A DNA stretch of 64,000 nucleotides from Thermococcus sp. M39 (GCF_012027325.1 NZ_SNUG01000002.1:327211-391210); one strand, 5' to 3'; positions 1-9,775 are shown, numbered from the stretch's first letter. The notes: generated by a model not told the origin, from the sequence alone. A program made the numbers and translations.

Positions 1-449
1 ATTATCATTCCAAAAAGTGTTCCAAATCCAAAAGCAGTTTGAATGTATGCATAGCCTTTTCCTCTGTGCTCTTCCTCAAACATATCCGCTATCAGAGAAT
101 ATCCTATCGGAATTATTGAACCAACCCCAATTCCAGTAAAAAGACGCATGAGTAAAAGCTGCCAATAGCTGTGAACAAATGCTGTTAAAAAACATGGAAT
201 TTCTCCGATTAGGACGCCAACTACGAGAAGCTTTTTCCTACGCCCAATGTCTGAAAGAAACCCCCAGATAAGGGTTATTAATGCACTTGTTGCAACAAAG
301 ATTGTCGAAACTAATCCCATTTGGGTTTCGCTTATGCCGAACTCCTGCATAATCTGCTGATAGTTTGGAGGCAAAAGATTCTGGTCAGCCATTAAGAAAG
401 CAGCCATTAAAACGAGAAGCGCAATAGAAACTTTACGCCTAATGCGCAT
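1..449 (-). CDS. MFS-family sugar transporter, N-terminal part (runs off the window)
   Basis: Membrane transporter of the major facilitator superfamily; only about the first 150 residues lie in the window. Reading leftward from ATG at 449, the protein begins MRIRRKVSIALLVLMAAFL and continues through hydrophobic helices. The loop between helices 2 and 3 carries the MFS signature in the form GFLSDIGRRKKLL. The start codon overlaps the TGA of the upstream GH57 gene by one base, so the two are translationally coupled. With galactokinase and alpha-galactosidase in the same operon the likely cargo is a galactoside or another sugar; that is inferred from context only. Confidence 0.8.
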   Translation of the reverse strand, partial: MRIRRKVSIALLVLMAAFLMADQNLLPPNYQQIMQEFGISETQMGLVSTIFVATSALITLIWGFLSDIGRRKKLLVVGVLIGEIPCFLTAFVHSYWQLLLMRLFTGIGVGSIIPIGYSLIADMFEEEHRGKGYAYIQTAFGFGTLFGMI

Positions 450-1537
450 CACCCAATTTCCCTCCAAGCTTGGTAGATAGCTCTAAAAGCGTCCAACCTC
501 CTCTCAGCCAGCGGCTCCCAACCGCGAGCATCACTGTTTTCAGCTAAAAACGCATGCTTCCACTTCAACTCCCACGAAAGCATGTTCAATCTTTGATTTC
601 CCCAATCTTTTGTCCAAATATCTAAACTTTTATCCGGTGCCCAGCTTGAAGTTCTTAGGTAAAGATTCCTTCCGCTGTGTTTCAGCTTGCTTGGAAGAAC
701 AATCTCATTGTTAAGCTCATTTATCAGTTCTTTAAGCCTCCGAATGCTCAATACGTAACCTGCTAAATCCCTGTATCCGAAAAACTCCAAGTCAGTGCTG
801 TATAATATTATTTCATCCAATCCTTTAATCCACTTCACGGCTTTCTTAATGTTCATCAGCGGAAATTTTCCTATTCCAAGCATAACGGCAGTGTTAACTG
901 CTACCCACACTGGGATGCCTGTTATTTCTTTTACCGCTTTAAGAGTCACTTTTCCACTAAATACAAGCTTTATTGCATTTTTTAGCTCTTTCAGACCGAG
1001 AAGGTAATTCCAATATAGGAATCTCTTTCCTCTTTGTGCTTTAATTAAATGAGGATAAAGAGGTTTTATGGGCCTAATTGCTGAATTTAAGTGATTTGAG
1101 AAAAGCAACGCTTCTCCATCAACAAAGACCCCCTTATACCCACAGTCTCTTAAGATGGCAGGTATTATAGGATCGTAAGCTAATTCGGGAAGCCAGAAGA
1201 TTTTCGGTTTCACTTCAAAAGTTCTCTCTTTAACTGCTATGTCCTTCATTATTTGTGCCTCTACTCTATCCAAGGGAAGGAGAGGCAGAATAGCATGAGT
1301 GTAAGCAGTGCCAGTAATCTCAACTAGATCGCTTTCAATACCTTCTTTTATGAGTGTTATCAGGTCTCTTGGCAAATACTGGAGAGAAAAACCCGTAATA
1401 TTCAAAGCAAAAGGAATCTCGCTTTTTATGAGCTCCGAGATTGTTGGAATATATGACTTTTTAACAACTTTTGGAATCTCACTCTTTGGAATTTCAGCGT
1501 ACTGGAGGTTTGCATGAAAGACCAAGGCATTTGCCAT
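449..1537 (-). CDS. galA: GH57 alpha-galactosidase (GalA type)
   Basis: Glycoside hydrolase family 57 protein of 362 residues, matching the length and gene context of Pyrococcus furiosus GalA, a thermostable alpha-galactosidase found beside galactokinase. The GH57 nucleophile motif is seen as FWLPELAY (Glu near residue 118). There is no signal peptide, so it should act on imported galactosides in the cytoplasm. ATG 1537 was chosen over GTG 1546 because GGTGG (1543-1547) sits just upstream and overlaps the TAG stop of galK. Together with galK and the MFS gene it forms an operon for uptake, hydrolysis and phosphorylation of galactose. Activity is inferred from homology. Confidence 0.85.
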   Translation of the reverse strand: MANALVFHANLQYAEIPKSEIPKVVKKSYIPTISELIKSEIPFALNITGFSLQYLPRDLITLIKEGIESDLVEITGTAYTHAILPLLPLDRVEAQIMKDIAVKERTFEVKPKIFWLPELAYDPIIPAILRDCGYKGVFVDGEALLFSNHLNSAIRPIKPLYPHLIKAQRGKRFLYWNYLLGLKELKNAIKLVFSGKVTLKAVKEITGIPVWVAVNTAVMLGIGKFPLMNIKKAVKWIKGLDEIILYSTDLEFFGYRDLAGYVLSIRRLKELINELNNEIVLPSKLKHSGRNLYLRTSSWAPDKSLDIWTKDWGNQRLNMLSWELKWKHAFLAENSDARGWEPLAERRLDAFRAIYQAWREIG

Positions 1538-1546
1538 TGTAACCAC

Positions 1547-2650
<1,104 letters not shown>

Positions 2651-2659
2651 TCAGAAACC

Positions 2660-2667
2660 TTTAAATA
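2660..2667 (+). promoter_or_regulatory. TATA box of the tRNA-Leu gene
   Basis: TTTAAATA lies about 25-32 bases before the mature 5' end of tRNA-Leu, the usual archaeal box A distance. It also lies in the gap between tRNA-Leu and the divergent galK gene. Confidence 0.75.
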
Positions 2668-2691
2668 TCCAGCATATTTCATTAATGCTGA

Positions 2692-2779
2692 GCGGGGGTT
2701 GCCGAGCCTGGTCAAAGGCGCGGGATTTAGGGTCCCGTCCCGCAGGGGTTCCCGGGTTCAAATCCCGGCCCCCGCACCA
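2692..2779 (+). tRNA. tRNA-Leu (anticodon UAG)
   Basis: Class II tRNA of 88 bases including an encoded CCA. The acceptor stem GCGGGGG pairs with CCCCCGC followed by discriminator A. The anticodon stem-loop is GGGA-TTTAGGG-TCCC with TAG as anticodon. The long variable arm is typical of leucine tRNAs, and the T loop is TTCAAAT. No intron. It is followed directly by a trailer sequence also found at 63301. Confidence 0.97.
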
Positions 2780-2812
2780 CAACAAACTCTTCTGAGAAAA
2801 GTTTGATCAAAG
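2780..2812 (+). repeat. tRNA 3' trailer element, copy 1
   Basis: The sequence immediately after the CCA of tRNA-Leu begins CAACAAACTCTTCTGAG and can form an imperfect hairpin (CAAACT pairing with AGTTTG). A close copy starts at 63301, also directly after a CCA. This looks like a tRNA-linked trailer or processing/termination element repeated in the genome. Confidence 0.6.
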
Positions 2813-3002
2813 TCCGTTTATCCTATTTAAATGCCATCTCTTGCCAGTTCTTCAAGAGCTTAGTTCCTTATTCCCTTTACCAGAAGAGCTTCGCTTCCTA
2901 ACCTCTTCGAATTTGTTCAAGCTTAAAAAGAGTTTGTGAATGCAAAAACCACTAGTTCACAAATCCTCAGTTCTGTTGAGATATAAAAGAAAAAACAAAA
3001 AC

Positions 3003-4181
3003 TCAGCCAATCTGAAATGCTGTACTTCTCAATTCTCCACGCTCGAATCTGTGTGGGTCATACCACTCCCAGTCAAGTGGAACTTTGCTCTTTCCTTTCA
3101 CTATCAGCTCTGCAATTGCCTCACCAACTCCAGGAGCCATCATAAAGCCGTGCCCAGAGAAGCCTGCAGCAATGTAAAGCTCATCTACATACTGAATCCT
3201 CCCAATTGCGGGATTGCTGTCTGGAGTTTTTGCATAAAATCCAGCCCATTGCCTAACGACATGCACATACTTCAAAGCCGGAATAATTTTTGTCGCCCAT
3301 TTCAAGACCTCTCTTAGGAAATCATAAGTTGGCTGGACATCATCTAGGCTTAAAGGCTCTTTTTCAAGCCCAGTTCCGCACATGACACCGCCATCTTCAC
3401 CATCTTGTATAACATAAGAGTCGTTCCACGCTGGAGGGCATGTTAAAGGCTCAATTTGGCCAGGAGCTATTGGTTCAGTTTTTACTATTTGGTGCTTATA
3501 CGGCCTTATTGGGATAAAATCTCTCTCCAATCCAGCCATTTCATTTATTATTGGTGCCCAAGCATTTGCAGCATTCACGACTATGCCAGTCTTTATCACA
3601 CCTTTCTCTGTTTTCACTCCCTTAATCTCTCCGTTCTCAACAATAAGTCCAGTCACTGGTGTGTGCTCATATATTTCAACTCCCATTTCCCTAGCTTTCC
3701 TTGCAAATGCATAGACTACCCTAAATGGGCATGCTTTTCCATCTGCTGGATTCCATGCTCCCGCTAAGAAAGGCTCTGTATTGAGGGGAGGGACAATTTC
3801 CTTAGCTTCGTCCATATCAATAAGCCTCGTGGGAACACCAAACTTGTTTTGGAGCTTTATATTCTGCTTGAAAGCTTCGACTTCTTCCTCAGTAGTCGCT
3901 AAAAACAGATATCCAGTTTGTTTAAAGTGGATATCATATTCAAGCTCCTCGCTCAAATTTTTCCATCTCTCAATGTTGTATTTTTGGAGCTTTATATTGG
4001 CTTCATCTGTAAATTGTGCCCTGATTCCAGAAGCACACCTGAAAGTTGAGCCCGAGCCGAGATAGTTCTTCTCAAGCAAAACAACGTCCTCAACGCCAAG
4101 TTTTGCCAAGTGATAGGCAATTGAAGCCCCTGTGCTTCCGCCGCCGATAATAACAACTTCGGCTTTACTCTTCATTCTCAT
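3003..4181 (-). CDS. pdhB: Dye-linked L-proline dehydrogenase, beta (catalytic FAD) subunit
   Basis: FAD-dependent amine/amino-acid dehydrogenase of the DAO/sarcosine oxidase beta family (about 392 residues). The N-terminal dinucleotide fold has VVIIGGGSTGASIAYHLA, followed by the family segment GSGSTFRCASGIRAQFTDE and the C-terminal FAD motif AAGFSGHGFMMAPG. In Thermococcales such a subunit oxidises L-proline to pyrroline-5-carboxylate in the alpha-beta-gamma-delta PDH complex. It is last in the operon pdhA-F-X-B; its start lies inside the end of pdhX. ATG 4181 was preferred because GGAG and AGGTGA lie upstream; ATG 4175 is also possible. The substrate could be another secondary amine. Confidence 0.85.
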   Translation of the reverse strand: MRMKSKAEVVIIGGGSTGASIAYHLAKLGVEDVVLLEKNYLGSGSTFRCASGIRAQFTDEANIKLQKYNIERWKNLSEELEYDIHFKQTGYLFLATTEEEVEAFKQNIKLQNKFGVPTRLIDMDEAKEIVPPLNTEPFLAGAWNPADGKACPFRVVYAFARKAREMGVEIYEHTPVTGLIVENGEIKGVKTEKGVIKTGIVVNAANAWAPIINEMAGLERDFIPIRPYKHQIVKTEPIAPGQIEPLTCPPAWNDSYVIQDGEDGGVMCGTGLEKEPLSLDDVQPTYDFLREVLKWATKIIPALKYVHVVRQWAGFYAKTPDSNPAIGRIQYVDELYIAAGFSGHGFMMAPGVGEAIAELIVKGKSKVPLDWEWYDPHRFERGELRSTAFQIG

Positions 4182-4458
4182 CACTCTCCATTTCACCTAC
4201 TAATACTCCAGCTGGAACAGGTCTCACGGGGATTCTCGTTGCAGGAAGCTTGATCTCCTCTGGTTTTTTACCAGTCTTCCTTGCGAGGATTGAAACTACC
4301 ATCGGAAGGCAAGTCCTCCCTTGACACGGCCCCATACCAATTCTTAGAAGCCTCTTTATCATCTCAATGTCTGTGATTCCTTGGTCAATTAAAGCCTCAA
4401 TCTCTTCTTGGGTAACTTCATTACAGCGACAAATTATGATGTTTTTCTTATCGCTCAT
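4165..4458 (-). CDS. pdhX: PDH delta subunit, BFD-like [2Fe-2S] protein
   Basis: Small protein (97 residues) of the bacterioferritin-associated-ferredoxin-like family. Four cysteines are in the expected CxC...CxxxxC pattern (CRC at the N-terminus and GPCQGRTC in the middle), so a [2Fe-2S] cluster is predicted. It should pass electrons between the flavin subunits of the proline dehydrogenase complex. It overlaps pdhF by four bases (ATGA) and pdhB by 17 bases. Confidence 0.85.
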   Translation of the reverse strand: MSDKKNIIICRCNEVTQEEIEALIDQGITDIEMIKRLLRIGMGPCQGRTCLPMVVSILARKTGKKPEEIKLPATRIPVRPVPAGVLVGEMESDENEE

Positions 4459-4961
4459 TCTCTCACCACCTTGACAGCCCTAACTTCCCAAGCGAGCTCA
4501 ATTGGCATCTCTACGGTTATTATTGGTGTATCCCCCTTGCTCTTCTCTCTTGGGACTACCGTAATCACTTTTCCTCTTCCCACTTCTTCTCCAACTCTAT
4601 TGAGCAGAATCACTTCCTCCCCAACCTTTGGGACTGGTAAAAGCTCATGAGGCATGGTCACCCTGGCTTTATCTCCAACGTAGTGAACCATGAAGAACGC
4701 CAAGCCGGGACAAATCTGCACACAGAGAGAACAGCCGATGCACTTCTCGTAATCAACAATTGGAATTGCATTCGGGTTTTCCATGAGAACAGCATTTGTA
4801 GGACAGATTTCCTTACATGGCGTACAGGGGATTTCTTGAGGACATTCCGGAATCGCAACGGGTCTCTTTCTCAATCTTTCTTCGCTGGGAAGCTTTATAA
4901 TCTGCTTGAGCTCTTCAACTGTTATGAATCCCTCTCTGAGGTAGTGCGGGATTTCACTCAT
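4455..4961 (-). CDS. pdhF: PDH gamma subunit, 2[4Fe-4S] ferredoxin-like protein
   Basis: Electron-transfer subunit of 168 residues. Two cysteine clusters are complete: C40, C46, C49, C53 and C74, C77, C80, C84, the second as CIGCSLCVQICP, giving two [4Fe-4S] sites. A C-terminal beta-rich part of about 80 residues follows. Its four-base overlaps with both pdhA and pdhX mark a tight operon. It is the subunit that separates this complete cluster from the paralogous cluster at 6554-9190, which has none. Confidence 0.85.
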   Translation of the reverse strand: MSEIPHYLREGFITVEELKQIIKLPSEERLRKRPVAIPECPQEIPCTPCKEICPTNAVLMENPNAIPIVDYEKCIGCSLCVQICPGLAFFMVHYVGDKARVTMPHELLPVPKVGEEVILLNRVGEEVGRGKVITVVPREKSKGDTPIITVEMPIELAWEVRAVKVVRE

Positions 4962-6394
4962 TCTATCACCACCTTCTTAATGCCCTCAAGAACTTTCCTA
5001 CCAAATGGTCCAGCTCTAAACTCATCAAGCTCCTTCTGAGCTTTTTCTATTTCCCTTAGCCATTCTGGTGAGGCGATGCCAATTTCCAGAGCAGCAGCAA
5101 TTCCAGCTATTTTGCCCTCAAGCATTGCCGTTGTTGCCTCTTCAATTCCTGCCGAATCTCCAGCAACAAATATACCCTTAATTGTTGTTTCCATTCTGCT
5201 GTCTCTAATCACAACGTGCCCTCCAAGTTCTGGGACGTATTTAATCTGACAGCCAACCTGATGAAGGAGCTCTATGCTCGGCCTTAGTCCAACAGCTAGG
5301 GCAATTACATCAACATCGAATACTTTTTCGGTTCCTGGAATTGGTCTCCATTTTTCGTCAATTTGGGCGACAACTGCTCTCTCAACCTTTTCTTTCCCTT
5401 CAGCTCTAAGAATAGTGTGCCTTGTCAGAATTGGGACGCCTAATCTTCTAACCTTTGCTGCGTGAACGAAATAGCCTCCAATCTTTGGCATAGCCTCAAC
5501 TATCGCTTTTACTTCAACGCCAGCTTGGATTAGCTGATAAGCTAAGATTAATCCAACGTTTCCGGCACCAACAATGAGAACTCTATCTCCCGGTTTGACT
5601 CCATATGTGTTCATGAGCGTTTGAATTGCTCCTGCCCCATAAACGCCCGGTAAGTCATTACCTTCAAAAGGTATCATCTTTTCCATTGCTCCAGTTGCCA
5701 CAATAACAGCTTTTCCTCTAAACTCAATCAGCTCTTTATTTTTCCTGACCCCAACTACGAGCTTTTCATCTCCATCTTGGAGAAGCATTATCGCTGAGGT
5801 TTCAAGGAAAATCTCGATGTTTTCTCTTTCCCTAATCTCTTCCTCTAAAATTTCTGCTATCTTAACTCCTCTAACTCCCGCAAACTGCTCCCTTTTTCCG
5901 AAGAACTTATGGGTCTGCTTTACCAACTGACCTCCGAGCATTGGGTTTTCATCAAGAAGGATAACTTTGGCCCCAGCATCGGCAGCATTTATTGCTGCCA
6001 TTAAGCCTGCTGGACCACCGCCAATAATTACAATATCCCCAGAAACCTTTTTTGCATCCTTCCATTTTGGAGGCTTTGCATCCTTGGGCAACTTTGGTTT
6101 GCCTTTTTGTCTCTCTACCCTCATACCATCCTCAACAAGGGTTATACAAGTTCTTACGTTTGGAATTCCATTTACTGTCATTAAACACGAAGCACACTTT
6201 CCAATTGCACAGAACAAGCCGCGGGGTCTGTGTTTGTTAGGAGTGTATCCAAGAACCCTTATGCCCGCAGCGTGTAATGCCGTGGCTATTGTCTCTCCTT
6301 CATATGCTTCAATTGGTTGCCCTTCAAAATAGATTGTGACTTTTTTGCCACGCTTTTCTTGAAAATTCAGAATAGGATGTTCAGTGAGACGCAT
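4958..6394 (-). CDS. pdhA: PDH alpha subunit, NAD(P)H/FAD oxidoreductase with N-terminal [2Fe-2S] domain
   Basis: 478 residues. Residues 15-95 are a Fer2_4-type [2Fe-2S] domain with C62, C67, C70 and C83. An FAD-binding fold starts at GGGPAG (125-130), and a second dinucleotide-binding fold shows GAGNVG (276-281). A C-terminal FAD motif follows (GIFVAGDSAG). In the known PDH2-type complexes this subunit is an NADH dehydrogenase/electron transferase partner of pdhB. ATG 6394 has GGTGA upstream and a TATA box at 6415-6423. First gene of the operon. Confidence 0.88.
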   Translation of the reverse strand: MRLTEHPILNFQEKRGKKVTIYFEGQPIEAYEGETIATALHAAGIRVLGYTPNKHRPRGLFCAIGKCASCLMTVNGIPNVRTCITLVEDGMRVERQKGKPKLPKDAKPPKWKDAKKVSGDIVIIGGGPAGLMAAINAADAGAKVILLDENPMLGGQLVKQTHKFFGKREQFAGVRGVKIAEILEEEIRERENIEIFLETSAIMLLQDGDEKLVVGVRKNKELIEFRGKAVIVATGAMEKMIPFEGNDLPGVYGAGAIQTLMNTYGVKPGDRVLIVGAGNVGLILAYQLIQAGVEVKAIVEAMPKIGGYFVHAAKVRRLGVPILTRHTILRAEGKEKVERAVVAQIDEKWRPIPGTEKVFDVDVIALAVGLRPSIELLHQVGCQIKYVPELGGHVVIRDSRMETTIKGIFVAGDSAGIEEATTAMLEGKIAGIAAALEIGIASPEWLREIEKAQKELDEFRAGPFGRKVLEGIKKVVIE

Positions 6395-6414
6395 TATGTT
6401 TCACCAGCATGAAA

Positions 6415-6423
6415 TATATAAAA
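6415..6423 (-). promoter_or_regulatory. TATA box of the pdhAFXB operon
   Basis: On the minus strand TTTTATATA lies 21-29 bases before the pdhA start codon, so the transcript has almost no leader. No clear palindrome is seen beside it. Confidence 0.6.
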
Positions 6424-6553
6424 CCTTATTTATGAGGATTTTTTCATAAAAAAGTTTTGCACCTTTGGTTGTTTTCCATTTTGGATTTTAAGCGAGAAAA
6501 ATGGATAAATACAAAAATAATCAGCTAATCAGTGAAAATTTTTCAATAAATTC

Positions 6554-7693
6554 TCATCCCATCTGCAGAGCTGTCTCTCTGAGCTCTCCCCTCTCAAAGC
6601 AATACGGGTCATACCATTCAATCGGCAAATCTGTCTTTCCTCTCGTCATCAAATCTGCAAGCATCTCAGCAACCGCCGGAGCCATCATGAAGCCGTGTCC
6701 GCTAAAGCCAGCAGCAATGTAGAATTCGTCTATCTCTTTTATTCTTCCAATCACCGGGTTGCTGTCTGGTGTTTTAGCATAAAATCCTGCCCACGTTCTA
6801 AGTATCAGAAGTTCTCCGAGAGCGGGAATTATCTTTGTAAAGGCCTTGCTGACTTCCCTTATGAACTCATAAGTAGGTGTCAAATCGTAGGTAGGACCGT
6901 ACTCAATACCTACACCGCCAATTATCCCTCCATGATCTGTTTGGGTTAGATATGCATCATTATATTTGAGGGATATAACCATTGGATTAATTTGCCCCTC
7001 TTTGAGCGGCTGTGTGATAACTCCTTGATGCTTGTATGGCTCAATCGGAATTCTAATTGGGATTTTAGCCATTGCATTGATGAGCTTAGCCCATGCATTT
7101 GCTGCATTGATAACAATCCCTGTCTCTATAACACCTTTGTTCGTTTTTACGCCCTTAATTTCACCGTTTTCAACTATTATGTCCTTGGCTTCAGTGTACT
7201 CAAGGATTTTGGCACCAAGTTTCTCTGCTTCCTTTGCAAACGCAGTTGTGGCAAAGAATGGGTCAGCCTTTCCATCAGTTGGGTTCCAAGATGCTGCAAT
7301 TACTTCACTTGTATCCAAAAGAGGAACAATTTCCTTAGCTTCTTCTGGAGTTATCAGCCTCGTGGGAACACCAAACTTGTTCTGAAGCTTGATGTTCCTT
7401 TTGAATTCCTTCACCTCTCCATCATCATACAAAAGAAACAGATATCCCGTTTGTTTAAACGGAAAATTAAGCTCCTCACTGTATTTTTTCCACAGCTCAA
7501 CTGAGCGTCTCATAACCCTAATGTTGGCCTCATCAGTAAACTGCTGTCTTATCCCAGTTCCGCACCTGAAAGTTGAACCTGAGCCGATATACTTCTTTTC
7601 CAGTACTGTAACATCCTCTCCCCTCTTTGCAAGCTCATAAGCAAGTGTAACTCCAACGATTCCACCGCCAATGATAACAATCTCACTCCTCAT
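6554..7693 (-). CDS. DAO-family FAD amino-acid/amine dehydrogenase, beta subunit of the second cluster
   Basis: 379 residues, clearly paralogous to the pdhB product at 3003: same GGGIVG FAD motif, same GSGSTFRCGTGIRQQFTDEA segment, same AAGFSGHGFMMAP motif and same RFERGEL-type ending. It keeps all expected flavin-binding features and so probably still oxidises an amine or imino acid. It overlaps the BFD-like gene upstream by 11 bases; GGTGAT just before ATG 7693 sets the start. Its redox partner (7976-9190) is altered, so its electron route must differ. The substrate is unknown. Confidence 0.8.
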   Translation of the reverse strand: MRSEIVIIGGGIVGVTLAYELAKRGEDVTVLEKKYIGSGSTFRCGTGIRQQFTDEANIRVMRRSVELWKKYSEELNFPFKQTGYLFLLYDDGEVKEFKRNIKLQNKFGVPTRLITPEEAKEIVPLLDTSEVIAASWNPTDGKADPFFATTAFAKEAEKLGAKILEYTEAKDIIVENGEIKGVKTNKGVIETGIVINAANAWAKLINAMAKIPIRIPIEPYKHQGVITQPLKEGQINPMVISLKYNDAYLTQTDHGGIIGGVGIEYGPTYDLTPTYEFIREVSKAFTKIIPALGELLILRTWAGFYAKTPDSNPVIGRIKEIDEFYIAAGFSGHGFMMAPAVAEMLADLMTRGKTDLPIEWYDPYCFERGELRETALQMG

Positions 7694-7979
7694 TTGCCAT
7701 CACCTTCATCTTCACTGGTCTGACGGGCATTCTGGCAACGGGCAGCTTTATCTCCTTCAAGTTCTTCCCCGTCCTCCATGCAATTATCTGAGCCACTGTG
7801 TCAATGCAGTACCTCCCTTGGCAGAACCCCATGCCTACATGGGTTAACCTTTTAATCAATTGGATGTCTGTAATCCCCTGATCAATTAAGTCGAGGATGT
7901 CTTTCAGCGTAACATCACATCCACAGATAAAGACTTTCTCGGGATTGACTTTCTCCAAATCAATGTTGAGCTTGATCAT
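7683..7979 (-). CDS. BFD-like [2Fe-2S] protein of the second dehydrogenase cluster
   Basis: 98 residues, paralogue of pdhX. All four cluster cysteines are kept (CGC and GFCQGRYC), so a [2Fe-2S] cluster is predicted even though the partner alpha subunit has lost its own. It overlaps both neighbours (4 and 11 bases) and belongs to the three-gene operon 9190-6554. N-terminal residues before CGC are longer than in pdhX. Confidence 0.8.
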   Translation of the reverse strand: MIKLNIDLEKVNPEKVFICGCDVTLKDILDLIDQGITDIQLIKRLTHVGMGFCQGRYCIDTVAQIIAWRTGKNLKEIKLPVARMPVRPVKMKVMANEE

Positions 7980-9190
7980 AAAATCACCTCCTCGAGAAGA
8001 GACGCCTTATCTCCAATTTTCTTGAAAAATTCCGCCTTTATATGGTTAGCATTGCTTTTGAACCTAAATTCTTCAAGGATATAAGCTCCGACCAATCTGC
8101 CCTCAAGATAGTTCTCATAACCCCCTTTAATCCAAGAAGCGTTTCCAGCTATGTAAACTCCGTCAACAACCTCGTTTCTCTTATTTCTCAGAGGAATGTA
8201 TCCACCCAATTCTTCTACATATGTTATCTTAGCTCCCACTTGCTGGGCTAAATGTATATCTGGCCTATATCCCTCCGCTATGATTAGAGCATCTGTTTCA
8301 TAGACGTTCCCTTCTGCATCTATAACCCTCTCAACTTCATTTTTACCTTCTGCCCTTACTATTGGGACCTCAATGAGCGTATAATTCAGACCGTGATTTT
8401 CCAATTCCTTTGCAATGTTTTGAGAATTGCTGCCGTAGAGTGTTATCTTGTTCCCAGGCTTGACGCCCCAGATGTTTAGCAATTCAAGAACAAAATCCTC
8501 TCTAAAGACTCCAGGCATTTCGTTGTTCTCAAATAGTGCAAATTTTGCTATTCCACCTGTTGAGATGACGATTCTCTTAGTAGTAACTTCTATCAGATCA
8601 TTCCCTCTATTTGCAACCACAATGAAATACTCTCCATTACGGAAGACACCAAGGACAGGTGTTCTTGTAAATGCTTTAGCCCTCAGCTTTTCAACAAGTT
8701 CCTTTCTGAACTCTTTCGACTTCTTGCCGTTACTGAGATGTGTGCTCCTCTTTAACAGACCCCAACCTAGCTTTCCTTTTTCCTCAAAAATCATGACATC
8801 CAGATCATCTTGCATTTCCAAAGCAGCACCTAATCCCGCAGCACCGCTGCCAACAATCACAACATCTGTATAATGTCCTTCTACTTTTCCAGTCTCTCCT
8901 AAATGCTCTGGCAGTGGCTCCATGTAGCTCTGCATTTCAATTTTCATCCCATCCCAGACTTTAGTTTTTCTACCATCATAGTTTCTAACACCGTTGATAG
9001 TTACAAGGACAGGGCCAAAAGTAAATGCTCCTCTCTTTCTCCCGTGTCCGCTTAATGTAATCCATTTTATTCCATTTGCAAGCAGTGCAACGTGAATCGG
9101 CTCTCCTTCGTATGCCTCCAAGGACTTTCCTTCAAAATATATTGTAACCTTTTTAGAAGAGTCCTTCTCGTACAAGTCCAAAGGACGCAT
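7976..9190 (-). CDS. Degenerate PDH alpha-like FAD protein without Fe-S cysteines
   Basis: 404 residues, homologous to pdhA over its whole length but shorter. The N-terminal ferredoxin-like domain is present (VTIYFEGKSLEAYEGE) yet the cysteine loop is shortened to GAFTFGPVLVTING, and the entire protein contains no cysteine. The FAD motif is kept as GSGAAG (114-119). The second nucleotide site, GAGNVG in pdhA, reads GSNSQN here, so NAD(P)H binding is doubtful. The C-terminal FAD motif survives as GVYIAGNAS. The frame is open with AGGTGAC before ATG 9190, so it is a functional gene, probably a structural or flavin-only subunit. Confidence 0.82.
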   Translation of the reverse strand: MRPLDLYEKDSSKKVTIYFEGKSLEAYEGEPIHVALLANGIKWITLSGHGRKRGAFTFGPVLVTINGVRNYDGRKTKVWDGMKIEMQSYMEPLPEHLGETGKVEGHYTDVVIVGSGAAGLGAALEMQDDLDVMIFEEKGKLGWGLLKRSTHLSNGKKSKEFRKELVEKLRAKAFTRTPVLGVFRNGEYFIVVANRGNDLIEVTTKRIVISTGGIAKFALFENNEMPGVFREDFVLELLNIWGVKPGNKITLYGSNSQNIAKELENHGLNYTLIEVPIVRAEGKNEVERVIDAEGNVYETDALIIAEGYRPDIHLAQQVGAKITYVEELGGYIPLRNKRNEVVDGVYIAGNASWIKGGYENYLEGRLVGAYILEEFRFKSNANHIKAEFFKKIGDKASLLEEVIL

Positions 9191-9204
9191 GATGTCACCT
9201 TCTT

Positions 9205-9285
9205 TGATTTTGGTCTTATAGTTTCATAATCGTAAAACTCTTTAAAACTTATAAACCTTGATATTAAAACTTATAGTTTTAAACC
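9205..9285 (-). promoter_or_regulatory. Promoter region with repeated CTTATA/TATAAG motifs
   Basis: Upstream of the second dehydrogenase operon, CTTATAGTTT occurs twice (near 9217 and 9270) and ACTTATAAA once. The copy at 9264-9282 is a perfect inverted repeat (TTAAAAC-TTATA-GTTTTAA). These may be operator copies around the TATA box. Confidence 0.4.
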
Positions 9286-9419
9286 AAAAGTTAAAAGAAA
9301 AGGAAATCAAGCAAGACTCTTAGCTTTAAACTAAGCAACATTTTCAATCTGGCTCTTTGCCGACAATCATGATACGCAGCCGATAGCAAAGATTACCGCA
9401 GGGTTGGCAGATCTTTTAA

Positions 9420-9563
9420 GGCGTCAATGAACTCATGACGAGCAAAATAAAGCGTGATAAATCCAACTAAGAATAGCACTAAAAGAAAGCCATTTCACTT
9501 CAGCTCTACTGCCTCTCTAAGGTCTTTTGACTTAGTGTATTCAGCAACTTCAAGCCATGCTTT
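9420..9563 (-). pseudogene. Decayed membrane-protein remnant
   Basis: The 9300-9775 interval has no intact gene. On the minus strand a coding-like stretch reads AWLEVAEYTKSKDLREAVEL and then stops at 9497-9495; a neighbouring frame continues KWLSFSAILSWIYHALF. This looks like a frameshifted piece of a small membrane protein, perhaps related to the DUF996-like type seen at 29162. The rest of the interval shows nothing recognisable. Confidence 0.3.
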
Positions 9564-9775
9564 TTATCGAAATAAGTCGAGGGAATTAAAGAGAAAACAA
9601 GTGTGCTTATAACTGTCCATATTTTAAGAGCATAACTTAGGAGTTTTGATGTCACATAAAGCCCACCAAAAACCCAAGAATACCTAAAAAGCTGGACACA
9701 ACAAAAAACTTATGGCAGTGAAAAGCATTTGAACCAGTTCTATATGAAAATATCTCAAAGCAACCAATATCTTTA

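Noticed and set aside
4658-4858. Frames opposite or within the pdh genes with cysteine-rich content
   Set aside because: They are alternative frames of pdhF, whose own frame has complete ferredoxin motifs.
3003-9190. Hydrogen cyanide synthase or sarcosine oxidase operons
   Set aside because: The families are related, but the four-subunit make-up with pdhF and pdhX in Thermococcales fits the dye-linked proline dehydrogenase better; for the second cluster the substrate was left open.
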